Below are positions 23,026 through 32,105 of a stretch of DNA of 44,865 nt, piece after piece. Both the position numbers and the translations under genes were made by a program. The DNA is taken from contig JAGUZQ010000047.1 in the NCBI GenBank assembly GCA_020060765.1, positions 1 through 44,865 on the forward strand. Reading direction: 5' to 3'. The notes under the pieces are model-generated. The model ran no database searches and was not told where the DNA came from. It saw only the letters and a program-made list of their open reading frames with translations. The stretch is from Planctomycetota bacterium. GTDB taxonomy: Bacteria > Planctomycetota > SZUA-567. Within the stretch, counting starts at the first letter, position 1, and each line of letters opens with the position of its first letter.

Positions 23026-24084
23026 ATGGTTAATGAAGACTTCTTTGAACTGCTGCACGAATCCCGCATTCTCGTGGTCGACGACGACGAGGACATGTGC
23101 CTGCTGATGCACAAACGCCTGCAGAGCGAGGGCTATCCCGACGTCAGCACCGCCCAGACCGGCGATGAGGCCTTGCGGCTAGTGGCGGAAAGCGTCTCAT
23201 CCAAACAGCCGTACGACCTGGTGCTGCTGGACATGCGCCTGCCGGGCGACGTATCGGGGCGCGACGTCTATAACCAGCTTTGCCAGATGCTGGACGTGCC
23301 GATCGTGGTGGTCAGCGCCGTGGATGAAAAGGAAACCATCATCGACGCGCTCAAATCCGGTATAGTCGAGGAATACATCGTCAAGCCGGTCGACATGGAG
23401 GTGCTGTTCCTGAAGATCGAACGCATCCTGAGCCGCCGCATTTTCCAGAGCCAGATCCAGCGCTCCCACCGCCGCAACCAGATGCTGTTCCTGAACATCC
23501 TGCAAGTGATGGCCAAGGTGCTGGAGGCCAAGGATCCGTATACCAAGTTCCATTCCGAAAAGGTGGCGAAATACGCCCGCCAGATCGCCAAGCGCAAGAA
23601 CTATAACCCCCGCCAGTTGGAACTGATCCAGATCTCCGGAATCCTGCACGATTTCGGCAAGATCGGCATCAAGGAATCGGTACTGAACAAACCCGGCGGC
23701 CTGACCGACCACGAGTACGAGGCGGTGAAACGGCACCCCCTCATCGCCAGCGCCATCCTGGAGCCGATCGAGGAACTGCGCGTCATTATCCGCGATATCC
23801 GCCACCACCACGAGCGCTACGACGGCAAGGGCTATCCCGACGGCCTGTCAGGCGAAGGCATCCCCGTCGGCGCGCGGATATTGTGCGTGGCCGACTCTTA
23901 CGACGCAATGACCAGTTCCCGCTCCTATCACGACCCCATGCCCGAGGAGGACGCGAGGGCGGAAATGCTGCGCTGCAAGGGCAGCCAGTTCGACCCGGAT
24001 CTGGTCGACCTGTTCATGGAGGTGCTGGACGAAAACAAGGATCGGCGCGAGCGGGTAAGCCGTTTGCGCAAGGAGATCGGATAA
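23026..24084 (+). CDS. Response regulator with HD-GYP output domain
   Basis: 352 residues. Receiver domain 13-135 with acidic pocket DDDED (19-23), phospho-acceptor Asp69 and Lys120. A linker helix leads to an HD-GYP phosphodiesterase domain with HDFGKIG (208-214), HHHERYDGKGYPDGL (260-274) and VADSYDAMTSSR. All the catalytic HD-GYP residues are present, so it should hydrolyse cyclic di-GMP when phosphorylated. No histidine kinase gene is adjacent. It is the fourth gene of a tight run from argB, an odd partner for arginine synthesis; three bases separate it from rph. Confidence 0.93.
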   Translation: MVNEDFFELLHESRILVVDDDEDMCLLMHKRLQSEGYPDVSTAQTGDEALRLVAESVSSKQPYDLVLLDMRLPGDVSGRDVYNQLCQMLDVPIVVVSAVDEKETIIDALKSGIVEEYIVKPVDMEVLFLKIERILSRRIFQSQIQRSHRRNQMLFLNILQVMAKVLEAKDPYTKFHSEKVAKYARQIAKRKNYNPRQLELIQISGILHDFGKIGIKESVLNKPGGLTDHEYEAVKRHPLIASAILEPIEELRVIIRDIRHHHERYDGKGYPDGLSGEGIPVGARILCVADSYDAMTSSRSYHDPMPEEDARAEMLRCKGSQFDPDLVDLFMEVLDENKDRRERVSRLRKEIG

Positions 24085-24087
24085 GCC

Positions 24088-24807
24088 ATGCCGCGTGAAA
24101 CCGCTGTATCGACGACCCGCCTGCGCAAAGTGAAAATTACGAGAAAGTATACCAAATTCGCGCCTGGTTCCGTCCTGATCGAACAAGGCGACACCAGGGT
24201 GATCTGCACCGCCAGCGTGGAAAAGCGCGTGCCACCGTTCGTGGCTGAGACCAGCGGCTGGCTTACCGCCGAATATGCGATGCTCCCCGGTTGCACGCCT
24301 TTCCGTAAGTCGCGCGAGGTCAAGCAAGGCAAGCCAGACGGACGCGGGGTGGAGATAAGCCGCCTGATTGGGCGCTGCCTGCGCTGCGCGGTCGATCTGG
24401 AAAAAATGCCAGGAGTGACAGTTACGGTCGACTGCGATGTGATCCAGGCCGACGGCGGCACCAGGTGCGCGTCGATCACCGGCGGAATGGTGGCGCTGTG
24501 CGACGCCTTTGGCTGGATGAAACGCCAGGGGCTGATTAGCGAATCGCCCCTGCGGCATTTTCTCGCCGCGGTCAGCGTCGGCATCGTCGACGGAAAACCG
24601 GTACTCGACCTGTGCTACGCGCAGGACAGCCGGGCAGAAGTGGACATGAATGTAGTGATGACCGAGGATGCCAGGTTTGTCGAGCTGCAGGGAACGGCGG
24701 AAGGGGAGCCTTTCAGCGAAAAGCAGCTTTCCGCCCTGCGCAGACTCGCAACGAACGGCATCGCGCAACTGATCGCGGCGCAGAAAAAATGCCTCGAGAT
24801 CAAATGA
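24088..24807 (+). CDS. rph: Ribonuclease PH
   Basis: Phosphorolytic 3'-5' exoribonuclease that trims tRNA 3' ends. 239 residues with [58 protein letters not shown] and [18 protein letters not shown], all conserved in the family. It overlaps the XTP pyrophosphatase gene by four bases; rph-rdgB pairs are a common arrangement. Confidence 0.95.
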   Translation: MPRETAVSTTRLRKVKITRKYTKFAPGSVLIEQGDTRVICTASVEKRVPPFVAETSGWLTAEYAMLPGCTPFRKSREVKQGKPDGRGVEISRLIGRCLRCAVDLEKMPGVTVTVDCDVIQADGGTRCASITGGMVALCDAFGWMKRQGLISESPLRHFLAAVSVGIVDGKPVLDLCYAQDSRAEVDMNVVMTEDARFVELQGTAEGEPFSEKQLSALRRLATNGIAQLIAAQKKCLEIK

Positions 24808-25403
24808 TTAAGAAAATAGTCCTGGCCAGCCGCAATCGAAAAAAACTGGAGGAGTTGCAGGCTTTGCTGGCCGGGCTCGGGGTGGAAGTGGCAGCGGTAT
24901 CCGCGTTCCCCGGTTCGCCCGAGGTCGAGGAAACGGGAAAGACCTTTGCCGAAAACGCGGCGCTGAAAAGCGAGGCGATTGCGCGTTTTACCGGCCTGCC
25001 CGCGTTGGCCGACGATTCGGGGTTGCTGGTCGAGGCGCTGAACGGAGCTCCCGGAGTTTATTCCGCGCGCTTCGCGGGTGAAAACGCGACCGACGCCGAC
25101 AATAACCGGCTGTTGCTGGAAAAGCTGCGGGGACAGGAAAACCGCCGGGCGAAATTTGCGTCATTAATCGCCTTTTCCATTCCCGGCAAAGAAACGGTTC
25201 TGTTCGCGGGAGAGACTTCCGGCGTCATTATCGGCGCTCCCCGCGGCGAAAACGGCTTCGGTTACGATCCGCTATTTCTGTCCGACGATCTGGGCAAAAC
25301 TTTCGCCGAGGCTGGAGCGGCGGAAAAGAATGCGATCAGCCATCGCGGTCGCGCCTTGCAAAAATTTCTGGCCTATTGCAAATCGTATCCTGATTTTGCA
25401 TAA
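24804..25403 (+). CDS. rdgB: XTP/dITP pyrophosphatase (RdgB/HAM1 type)
   Basis: Hydrolyses non-canonical purine nucleoside triphosphates (XTP, dITP) to monophosphates, keeping them out of DNA. 199 residues: [13 protein letters not shown] (6-18), [41 protein letters not shown] (metal-binding DDSGL) and GFGYDPLF, with SHRGRAL at the end. The ATG at 24804 overlaps the rph stop codon, showing coupling. A weak hairpin with a T run follows at 25471. Confidence 0.93.
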   Translation: MIKKIVLASRNRKKLEELQALLAGLGVEVAAVSAFPGSPEVEETGKTFAENAALKSEAIARFTGLPALADDSGLLVEALNGAPGVYSARFAGENATDADNNRLLLEKLRGQENRRAKFASLIAFSIPGKETVLFAGETSGVIIGAPRGENGFGYDPLFLSDDLGKTFAEAGAAEKNAISHRGRALQKFLAYCKSYPDFA

Positions 25404-25470
25404 TTACTGCCTTTTCCCCGGTTCCCGGTCGATTGTCGTCATGGAGCCGAGGTTGTTTGTAAATAAACGA

Positions 25471-25498
25471 CGGCATCAGGCTGCCGGTTTTTGTTTCT
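25471..25498 (+). terminator. Weak rho-independent terminator after rdgB
   Basis: CGGCA-TCAGGC-TGCCG followed by GTTTTTGTTT. The stem is only 5 bp but the T run is good. It lies 16 bp before the next gene, so readthrough is possible. Confidence 0.45.
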
Positions 25499-25513
25499 AA
25501 TCTGGAGAAAATG

Positions 25514-26473
25514 ATGCCAAGCTTTTTGATCGGCATTGACTTGGGCGGCACCAACCTGCGTTGCGCCCTGGTCGACGAAAACCAGAAAATCATCGCCCGT
25601 TACGAGACCGACACCCGTGCGGAGCAGGGACCTGACGCCATTGTGGAGAGACTGGCCACCGGGGTGGAGGATGTCCTGCGTCAGAAAGTGGTGGACAGAA
25701 ACGACGTTCTGGTGATCGGCCTGGCCGCTCCCGGACCGCTGGACGGGCGTAATGGCATAGTTCTGAAAGCGCCCAACATGCCGGGCTGGGAAAATTATCC
25801 AGTCGCGGAAAAGCTGCGTGCAAAAACCGGCCTCCGCGTCTTTCTGGAAAACGACGCCAACGCTGCGGGCTGGGGAGAGTACGTCGCAGGCGCGGGGCGC
25901 GGCTGCGAAAACATGGTACTGATGACTCTCGGCACCGGGGTGGGAGGCGCGATTATCATTAACGGCCAGATGTTGCACGGCCCTGACTGGACTGCCGGGG
26001 AGATCGGGCACGTGGTGGTGGTGGACGGCGGGCGGGTCTGCGGCTGCGGCGGCAAGGGCTGCCTGGAGGCATACGCCTCGGCCACCGCAACGGTGAGACG
26101 TTTTACCGAAGCGCGCAAACAGGGCTGGCAGACGAGTTTGAACAAGGAAATCGTTACTTGCGCTGATATCTTCGACACAGCCAAAGGCGGCGATAATCTG
26201 GCCAAGCATATAGTTGCCGAAACCGGGCGGTATCTGGGACTGATGGCGGCGAACATGGCCAACCTGCTGAATTCGGAGCGTTGCATCTTTTCCGGCGGCA
26301 TGATCAAGGGCGGCGACCTGCTGTTCGACGCGATCCGGAAAGCCTGCGCGGAACACGCTTTCCCCGCGCCAGGCAAAAGACTGGAAATACTTCCTGCTCA
26401 ACTCGGCAGCGACGCAGGGCTGATCGGCGCGGCGGGCTGTGCGCTGGTGGCGCTGGGCTGCAAAAGTATCTGA
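25514..26473 (+). CDS. ROK-family sugar kinase, probable glucokinase
   Basis: 319 residues. Phosphate-binding IGIDLGGTNLRCALVD at the N-terminus, catalytic Asp in LENDANAAGWGE, GTGVGGAIIINGQ, and the ROK zinc motif CGCGGKGCLEAYAS after EIGHVVV. ROK kinases phosphorylate glucose or related hexoses; glucose is the default guess but N-acetylhexosamines or fructose remain possible. Two adjacent ATGs occur (25511 and 25514); the second sits six bases from GGAG and is preferred. There is no helix-turn-helix, so it is an enzyme and not a ROK repressor. Confidence 0.88.
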   Translation: MPSFLIGIDLGGTNLRCALVDENQKIIARYETDTRAEQGPDAIVERLATGVEDVLRQKVVDRNDVLVIGLAAPGPLDGRNGIVLKAPNMPGWENYPVAEKLRAKTGLRVFLENDANAAGWGEYVAGAGRGCENMVLMTLGTGVGGAIIINGQMLHGPDWTAGEIGHVVVVDGGRVCGCGGKGCLEAYASATATVRRFTEARKQGWQTSLNKEIVTCADIFDTAKGGDNLAKHIVAETGRYLGLMAANMANLLNSERCIFSGGMIKGGDLLFDAIRKACAEHAFPAPGKRLEILPAQLGSDAGLIGAAGCALVALGCKSI

Positions 26474-26575
26474 CGCTGAATTGCGCCACCATCATAACGC
26501 CGCCCGAGCCTGCGTCAGCCTGCAGGCTCTTCGGCTTTTAATCAGGGCTGCGTGTTACTTGCGGAGAACTTCAAC

Positions 26576-28378
26576 TTGGTGAAACAGGAAAACATTCGTA
26601 ACTTTTCCATTATCGCGCATATCGACCACGGCAAAAGCACGCTGGCCGACCGGTTGCTGCTGGCGACAGGCTTGGTGTCTGAGCGCGATTTCCGCGACCA
26701 GTTCCTCGACGACATGGAACTGGAGCGCGAACGCGGCATCACCATTAAAGCGCGGTCGGTGGCCATGCCCTATAAGCATACCGACAAGAACGAGTACCTG
26801 CTCAACCTCATCGACACGCCGGGACACGTCGATTTCTCGTACGAGGTGTCGCGGTCGCTGGCGGCGTGCGAGGGAAGCCTGCTGGTGGTGGACGCCACTC
26901 AGGGCATCGAGGCGCAGACCGTCGCCAACAGTTATCTTGCGTTGAATCATGACCTGGCGATTATCCCGGTCGTGAACAAAATCGACCTCCCTTCCGCTCA
27001 GCCGGAAGGGGTGAAGGAGGAAATAGTCGATTTTCTCGGTTGCCATCCGGATGAAATCATCTTCGTCAGCGCCAAGACCGGCCAGGGCGTGCCGGAACTG
27101 ATCGAAGCCATCATCAAGCGGATTCCCGCGCCGTCAGGCAAAAAGGAAGGGCCGCTGCGCGCGCTGATTTTTGACTCGGTCTACGACGACTATCGCGGCG
27201 TCATCAGCCACATCCGGGTTGTCGACGGCGAGGTGGGCAAGGGTGACATGGTGAGAATGCTCCAGGTCGGGCGCGAGTACGACGTAACGGAACTGGGCAC
27301 TTTCAGCCCCAAGATGAAACAGTGCAACCGCCTGACAACGGGGCAGGTTGGCTACGTGGTAGGCAACATCAAGGAACTGAGCAACGCCAACATCGGCGAT
27401 ACCCTGACCGCGGCGAAGGCGCAAGTCGAGCCGCTGCCCGGCTATGTGGAACCGCAAAGCATGGTTTATTGCGGCCTGTACCCCTCGGCGACGGAGAATT
27501 TCGAGAATCTGCGCAAGGCTCTCGACCGACTGGCGCTGAACGACTGCAGCTTCACCTACGAACCGGAAAGTTCGCAGGCGCTGGGGTTCGGCTTCCGCTG
27601 CGGCTTCCTAGGGATGCTGCACATGGACATTATCCGCGAGCGCCTGGAGCGGGAAAGCGACATTGATCTAGTGACGACCGCCCCCAACGTCACTTACGAG
27701 ATTCTGAAAACCAGCGGCGAACTGATCAAGGTGCATTCGCCCGCCGACGTGCCTGACCGGGGGGTTATCGAAGAATTCCGAGAGCCGATCGTAAAACTAC
27801 AGGTAATGGTGCCGCGCGAATTCATCGGCACGATCATGACCCTGGCGGAAGATCGGCGAGGCATTTACAAGACGCTGGAATATATCGGCTCGTTCCGGGT
27901 GCTGCTTTCCTACGAGATTCCATTTGCGGAAATCGTCTTCGACTTTTACGATAAACTGAAGAGTTCCACCCGCGGCTACGGGACGATGGATTATGAGTTA
28001 CTCTGCTACCGCGATTCGGACTTGGCGAAGATCGATATCCTGGTGGCGGGAGTTCCGGTAGATGCGCTGTCGCTCATCTGCGTGCGGGACAAGGCCGACA
28101 AGCGCGGGCGGGCGATCCTGCAGAAGCTGCGCAAGGAAATTCCGCGCCACATGTTCCAGGTCGCCCTGCAGGCGGCGGTGGGCGCCAAGGTGGTGGCGCG
28201 GGAGAACATCGCGCCGTTCCGGAAAAACGTCACCGCCAAGTGCTACGGCGGCGATATCACCCGAAAACGCAAACTGCTGGAAAAGCAGAAGGAAGGCAAG
28301 AAACGGATGCGGATGGTAGGCAACGTCACGGTACCGCAGAAGGCGTTTCTGGCGGTGCTGGATTCGCGGGACGATTGA
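26576..28378 (+). CDS. lepA: Elongation factor 4 (LepA)
   Basis: Ribosome-bound GTPase implicated in back-translocation and initiation. About 600 residues. G1 AHIDHGKST, G2/effector RERGIT, G3 DTPGH, G4 NKID, then EF-G-like domains and the LepA-specific C-terminal domain ending GKKRMRMVGNVTVPQKAFLAVL. Start choice is uncertain: TTG at 26576 has GGAG nine bases upstream and gives the usual short leader before NIRNFSIIAHIDHGK; a GTG at 26552 in the same frame is an alternative. 21 bases separate it from the next gene. Confidence 0.95.
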   Translation: MVKQENIRNFSIIAHIDHGKSTLADRLLLATGLVSERDFRDQFLDDMELERERGITIKARSVAMPYKHTDKNEYLLNLIDTPGHVDFSYEVSRSLAACEGSLLVVDATQGIEAQTVANSYLALNHDLAIIPVVNKIDLPSAQPEGVKEEIVDFLGCHPDEIIFVSAKTGQGVPELIEAIIKRIPAPSGKKEGPLRALIFDSVYDDYRGVISHIRVVDGEVGKGDMVRMLQVGREYDVTELGTFSPKMKQCNRLTTGQVGYVVGNIKELSNANIGDTLTAAKAQVEPLPGYVEPQSMVYCGLYPSATENFENLRKALDRLALNDCSFTYEPESSQALGFGFRCGFLGMLHMDIIRERLERESDIDLVTTAPNVTYEILKTSGELIKVHSPADVPDRGVIEEFREPIVKLQVMVPREFIGTIMTLAEDRRGIYKTLEYIGSFRVLLSYEIPFAEIVFDFYDKLKSSTRGYGTMDYELLCYRDSDLAKIDILVAGVPVDALSLICVRDKADKRGRAILQKLRKEIPRHMFQVALQAAVGAKVVARENIAPFRKNVTAKCYGGDITRKRKLLEKQKEGKKRMRMVGNVTVPQKAFLAVLDSRDD

Positions 28379-28399
28379 TTACCGCTGATTGGAGAAATT

Positions 28400-29038
28400 A
28401 TGGACACGCAATTCCAGGAAGACACCGCAGGCACCGCGCCGCAGATAATTCTCGGCGGCCCGTCGGTAGTGCCGGGTTCGCTGGCGCGGGGAAGAACGAC
28501 GCTTTCCGGAAACGAGGCGATCCTGGTGGTGATCGACGTTCAGCAGAAGCTGCTGCCGGCGATTTCACGCGGAGAGGAAATCGTCAAGCGTTGCGAGATC
28601 CTGGTGCAGGGGGCAAAGGCGCTGGGCGTGCCGGTGGTTCTGACCGAGCAGTATCCCTCCGGCCTGGGTTCCACGACCGCGGACATCACCCGGCACGCGG
28701 GCGACTGTCCGTGCGTGGAGAAAATGACTTTTTCCTGCGCCCGGGAACCAGCCTTCATGAGCACGCTGGAAATTTCCGAACGCAGACAGGTGCTGCTATG
28801 CGGCATCGAAACCCATGTCTGCGTGTTGCAAACCGCGCTGGGACTGTTGGAGGACGGCTATGTCGTACATGTGGCGGCAGACGCAGTCGGTAGCCGCAGC
28901 GATAAAAATCACGAAAACGCGCTGTCCCGCCTGGGAAAAGCAGGCGCTATCATCACCAACACGGAAAGCGCCTTGTTCGAAATGCTGGAAAAGGCAGGGA
29001 CTGACGAATTCAAAACCATTGCAAGGCTGATCCGCTGA
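28400..29038 (+). CDS. Isochorismatase-like cysteine hydrolase
   Basis: 212 residues. Contains the family's Asp-Lys-Cys triad: Asp46 in VVIDVQQKLLPA, Lys108 in VEKMTFSC and Cys141 in CGIETHVCVLQTA. Stand-alone members with this pattern (YcaC-like/nicotinamidase superfamily) hydrolyse amides or N-carbamoyl groups; the substrate cannot be set. The N-terminal 35 residues are a low-complexity extension. GGAG precedes the ATG. Its stop overlaps the next start (TGATG), tying it to the CYTH gene. Confidence 0.85.
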   Translation: MDTQFQEDTAGTAPQIILGGPSVVPGSLARGRTTLSGNEAILVVIDVQQKLLPAISRGEEIVKRCEILVQGAKALGVPVVLTEQYPSGLGSTTADITRHAGDCPCVEKMTFSCAREPAFMSTLEISERRQVLLCGIETHVCVLQTALGLLEDGYVVHVAADAVGSRSDKNHENALSRLGKAGAIITNTESALFEMLEKAGTDEFKTIARLIR

Positions 29039-29625
29039 TGCCGGTCGAACTGGAATGCAAGATTCACGTTGACAATCTGGAAGTCATCGCCTCGCGTCTG
29101 CGGGAACTGGGCGCTGATGAAGAAGGCGGCTATTTCGAGCGCAACTGGGTTTACGACCGACCGGACAGAAGTATGCGGGCGGAGCAGATGCTGCTGCGAT
29201 TGCGCGACACCGGCAGCGGCGGCGACGGATTGCTGACAGTGAAAAAACCAGGCAACGACGCCCGCTACAAGTCCCGGGAGGAAGTGCAGGTAATGGTGGG
29301 CGACACCGAGACAATGCGGGAGATACTGTCTTTCCTGGGTTACGAGGAAACCTGGTACTACGAGAAATACCGGGACGTCTGGCATTACGCCGGGTGCGAG
29401 ATAGTGCTTGACCGCCTGCCTGAAATCGGCTGCTACGTCGAGGTGGAGGGGGGAGGCGGCGACGAGATCGAGCGGATTATACTTGATATGGGACTAGCCC
29501 CCTCTAACCATATTGAAAAAAGTTATCTGGAACTGTTTGCCTGCCATTGCGCCGCAACCGGACGGGAATTGTGTCCCATGCGATTCGACCGCAACAAAGG
29601 GCAGGCCGCGACGAAAGAACTGTAA
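29038..29625 (+). CDS. CYTH-domain protein (class IV adenylate cyclase/CyaB-like)
   Basis: 195 residues. Begins with the ExExK signature, ELECK (residues 4-8). It continues with LLRLRD, LLTVKKPG and a series of alternating charged strands that form the triphosphate tunnel, ending EKSYLELF. CYTH proteins act on triphosphorylated substrates: class IV adenylate cyclases, thiamine triphosphatases or inorganic triphosphatases. It is translationally coupled to both neighbours. The downstream ThiC-family gene makes a thiamine link conceivable (inference). A 30-residue tail follows the domain. Confidence 0.85.
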   Translation: MPVELECKIHVDNLEVIASRLRELGADEEGGYFERNWVYDRPDRSMRAEQMLLRLRDTGSGGDGLLTVKKPGNDARYKSREEVQVMVGDTETMREILSFLGYEETWYYEKYRDVWHYAGCEIVLDRLPEIGCYVEVEGGGGDEIERIILDMGLAPSNHIEKSYLELFACHCAATGRELCPMRFDRNKGQAATKEL

Positions 29626-30899
29626 TGACGCTGATAGACCTTGCCCGCAACAACGAACTCGCTCCCCGGATTGTCAAAACCGCCGAAATAGAAAATGTCT
29701 CTCCCGAATTTCTGCGCGCGGGATTGGCAAACGGAACCATGGTGATCCCTTGGGCGCAGGGACACGAACTTTCCCGTCCCTGCGCGGTCGGCGACGGCCT
29801 GAGCGTGAAGATAAACGCCAACATCGGCACTTCTCCCGACGCGGGCGACATTTCCGGCGAATTGGAGAAGCTGAAGGCTGCCGTCGACGCCGGGGCGCAT
29901 GCGGTAATGGATCTGTCCACCGGCGGCAACCTGCGCGAAATCAGGAAGTCCATCCGCGACGCTTGCCCGGTTTCCCTGGGCAGCGTACCTATGTACGAGG
30001 CCGGTTACATGGCTATCGACAGCGGGCGTACTTTCCGTCAGATGACTGCCGGAGACATGCTGAAGGCAGTGCGCCTGCACGTCGCCGACGGGGTGGATTT
30101 CATTACCGTGCATTGCGGGGTCACTCTGCGCGCGGTCGAGTATCTGAAGAAGAACAGGCGGGTTTGCGGAGTGGTGAGCCGGGGCGGGGCTTTGCTGGCG
30201 CGGTGGATGGTGGCGAATAATCAAGAGAATCCGCTGTTCGAGCGGTTCGACGAGGTGATTGATATCTGCCGCGAGACCGACTGCACACTGTCCCTGGGAG
30301 ATGGGCTGCGCCCAGGCGCTCTGGCAGACGCCGGCGACCGCGCGCAGATCGAGGAGCTTTACACCCTGGGAGAACTGGCCGCGCGCGCGCAGAAACGCGG
30401 CGTGCAGGTGATTATCGAAGGACCGGGACACGTTCCGTTCGACCAGATCGCCATGCAGATGAAACTGGAAAAACGCGCCTGCAACAACGCGCCGTTTTAT
30501 GTGCTGGGGCCGCTGGTGACAGATATAGCTCCCGGTTACGACCACCTGGTCTGCGCCATCGGCGGCACCATGGCGGCGGTCAACGGCGCGAATTTTTTAT
30601 GCTACGTCACTCCCGCCGAACATCTGCGCCTGCCGGATGCGTCAGACGTCAGGGAAGGGGTTATCGCTACCCGGATTGCCGCGCACGCCGCCGATATCGC
30701 TAACGGCATTCCCGGTGCGCGCGACTGGGACGATAAAATGAGCGCCGCCCGCAAAAGCCGCGACTGGGAAAAGATGTTTGAACTGGCGATTGATCCTGAA
30801 TTCGCCCGCGCCTCCCGCGCCAAAGCGCCGTCGGCGAAAGAAGACGCCTGCTCCATGTGTGGCGATTTCTGTGCGCTGAAAGGCGAGGATTATTTCTGA
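29625..30899 (+). CDS. thiC: ThiC-family radical SAM enzyme (HMP-P synthase or BzaF-like)
   Basis: ThiC rearranges aminoimidazole ribotide to the HMP-phosphate half of thiamine. 424 residues, the compact form lacking the long N-terminal domain of enterobacterial ThiC. Core motifs are VKINANIGTSPD, AVMDLSTGGNLREIR, DFITVHCGVT, SRGGALLARWM and IIEGPGHVPFDQI. The C-terminal cluster motif is CSMCGDFC, CX2CX3C as read, while the E. coli enzyme has CX2CX4C. Compact ThiC homologues also include BzaF, which makes 5-hydroxybenzimidazole for cobamides, so thiC is the default but not certain. The ATG overlaps the CYTH stop codon. No TPP riboswitch precedes it, as expected for an internal operon gene. 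Gap 30900-31233 holds hairpins and pst regulatory DNA only. Confidence 0.88.
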   Translation: MTLIDLARNNELAPRIVKTAEIENVSPEFLRAGLANGTMVIPWAQGHELSRPCAVGDGLSVKINANIGTSPDAGDISGELEKLKAAVDAGAHAVMDLSTGGNLREIRKSIRDACPVSLGSVPMYEAGYMAIDSGRTFRQMTAGDMLKAVRLHVADGVDFITVHCGVTLRAVEYLKKNRRVCGVVSRGGALLARWMVANNQENPLFERFDEVIDICRETDCTLSLGDGLRPGALADAGDRAQIEELYTLGELAARAQKRGVQVIIEGPGHVPFDQIAMQMKLEKRACNNAPFYVLGPLVTDIAPGYDHLVCAIGGTMAAVNGANFLCYVTPAEHLRLPDASDVREGVIATRIAAHAADIANGIPGARDWDDKMSAARKSRDWEKMFELAIDPEFARASRAKAPSAKEDACSMCGDFCALKGEDYF

Positions 30900-30965
30900 T
30901 TTCATACAGCAACTGGCTTTCCCTGATATATTTTATCATTAGTAATACGCTGAATAATTATTAGC

Positions 30966-31004
30966 AATCCCTAACAAAACTTGCTCCTGGTTTTGTTAGG
31001 GATT
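30966..31004. terminator. 15-bp perfect hairpin between thiC and pstS
   Basis: AATCCCTAACAAAAC pairs exactly with 30990-31004 around a nine-base loop. It is placed to end the lepA-thiC transcript, but no T run follows; the stem itself is A/T-rich at its loop side. Confidence 0.55.
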
Positions 31005-31047
31005 CACTATGCCTTGCCAATCAAGACTTTATGTCATCAAATTGAAT

Positions 31048-31126
31048 CCTGTTCCGGGATTGGGCTCTAAGCGGAACAGGCATAAATCAGCCCCAGCGAA
31101 CATCCTAACTAAAATCTAATAAACAC
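31048..31126 (+). promoter_or_regulatory. pstS upstream region: inverted repeat and possible Pho box
   Basis: CCTGTTCC (31048-31055) and GGAACAGG (31073-31080) form an inverted repeat. Downstream, CTAACTAAAAT/CTAATAAACAC (31105-31126) are two similar units at an 11-bp period, the spacing of PhoB/PhoP half sites, although the bases do not match the enterobacterial consensus well. No convincing -10 box was found at the expected distance. Phosphate control of pst is well known; this site is only a candidate. Confidence 0.3.
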
Positions 31127-31233
31127 CTCACCTGCTTCACATCGTCGACATATACCATCTCTCTCAACTTGCGCTGAATGGTTCAGCGGTGTTTGGGAAG
31201 TTTTGCAGAAAACTGGAGAGAGGAGATTGTAAG

Positions 31234-32076
31234 ATGGTGAAGTTTATGCGCTTTGGTTTGGTGGTTGCAGCACTGATGGCAATGTCGGTTTTTGTATGCG
31301 GCAAGGCGAATGCGGAAGAGACCAAGATCGTGATGGACGGTTCGACTACGGTCGGCCCCATCGCCAAGGCTTTCGCCGAGTATTTCCAGAAGAACCACAA
31401 TATCAACGTCACGGTCAGCGAATCCGGTTCCGGTAACGGTGCCAAGGGTATTCTGAACGGCACTTGCGACATCGGCAACATGTCCCGCTTCATGAAGGAC
31501 AACGAATTCAAGGCCTGCGTCGAGAAGGGCGTCTACCCGGTCGCGCACGCCATTGCCCTCGATGGCCTGCCGATCATCGTGCATCCGAGCAACCCGGTCA
31601 AAAACCTGACCATAGATCAAATTCGCGATATTTTCACCGGCAAGATCAAGAACTGGAAGGAAGTCGGCGGAGCCGACCTCGCAATCGTGACCATCAGCCG
31701 CGACACCAACAGCGGCACCTACGAGACCTTCGAGGGCATCATCATGCACAAGGAAAAAATCCAAGAAGGTTGCGAATACGTCGGCAGCAACGGCCAGATG
31801 CGCGCCCGCGTATCGTCCACCCCTGCTGCCATCGGTTATGCCAGCATCGGCTTCCTTGACCGCACCGTCAAGGCTGTTACGGTCAACGGCATTGAAGTCT
31901 CTGTAGAAAACATCCAGTCCGGCGTGTATCCCATCGCCCGCGCACTGTACATGTTCACCAACGGCTATCCGAAGATGGGCACTCCCATTTTCCGCATGGT
32001 CACGATGCACCTGACCCGCGACGGCCAGAAAATGATCGAGGAAATCGGTTTTGTTCCGGTAACCAATTACAGGTAA
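31234..32076 (+). CDS. pstS: Phosphate ABC transporter substrate-binding protein
   Basis: Periplasmic phosphate receptor feeding the PstCAB importer. 280 residues. A signal peptide (VVAALMAMSVFVCGKANA, cleaved before EETK) is followed by phosphate-binding MDGSTTVGPIAKAF, SESGSGNGAKGI, CDIGNMSR and DTNSGTYETFE. Length fits the short PstS group. AGAGAGGAG lies about nine bases before the ATG. A strong hairpin at 32106 separates it from pstC and probably favours high PstS levels relative to the permease. Confidence 0.95.
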   Translation: MVKFMRFGLVVAALMAMSVFVCGKANAEETKIVMDGSTTVGPIAKAFAEYFQKNHNINVTVSESGSGNGAKGILNGTCDIGNMSRFMKDNEFKACVEKGVYPVAHAIALDGLPIIVHPSNPVKNLTIDQIRDIFTGKIKNWKEVGGADLAIVTISRDTNSGTYETFEGIIMHKEKIQEGCEYVGSNGQMRARVSSTPAAIGYASIGFLDRTVKAVTVNGIEVSVENIQSGVYPIARALYMFTNGYPKMGTPIFRMVTMHLTRDGQKMIEEIGFVPVTNYR

Positions 32077-32105
32077 ATCGCTTTCCGGTCAGCCTGACCG
32101 GATGA

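Noticed and set aside
25404..25513. Separate promoter for the ROK kinase gene
   Set aside because: No acceptable -35/-10 pair found in the 110-bp gap; readthrough past a weak terminator is as likely.
29500..29625. TPP riboswitch before the ThiC-family gene
   Set aside because: The upstream DNA is coding and overlaps the start codon; no thi-box sequence is seen.
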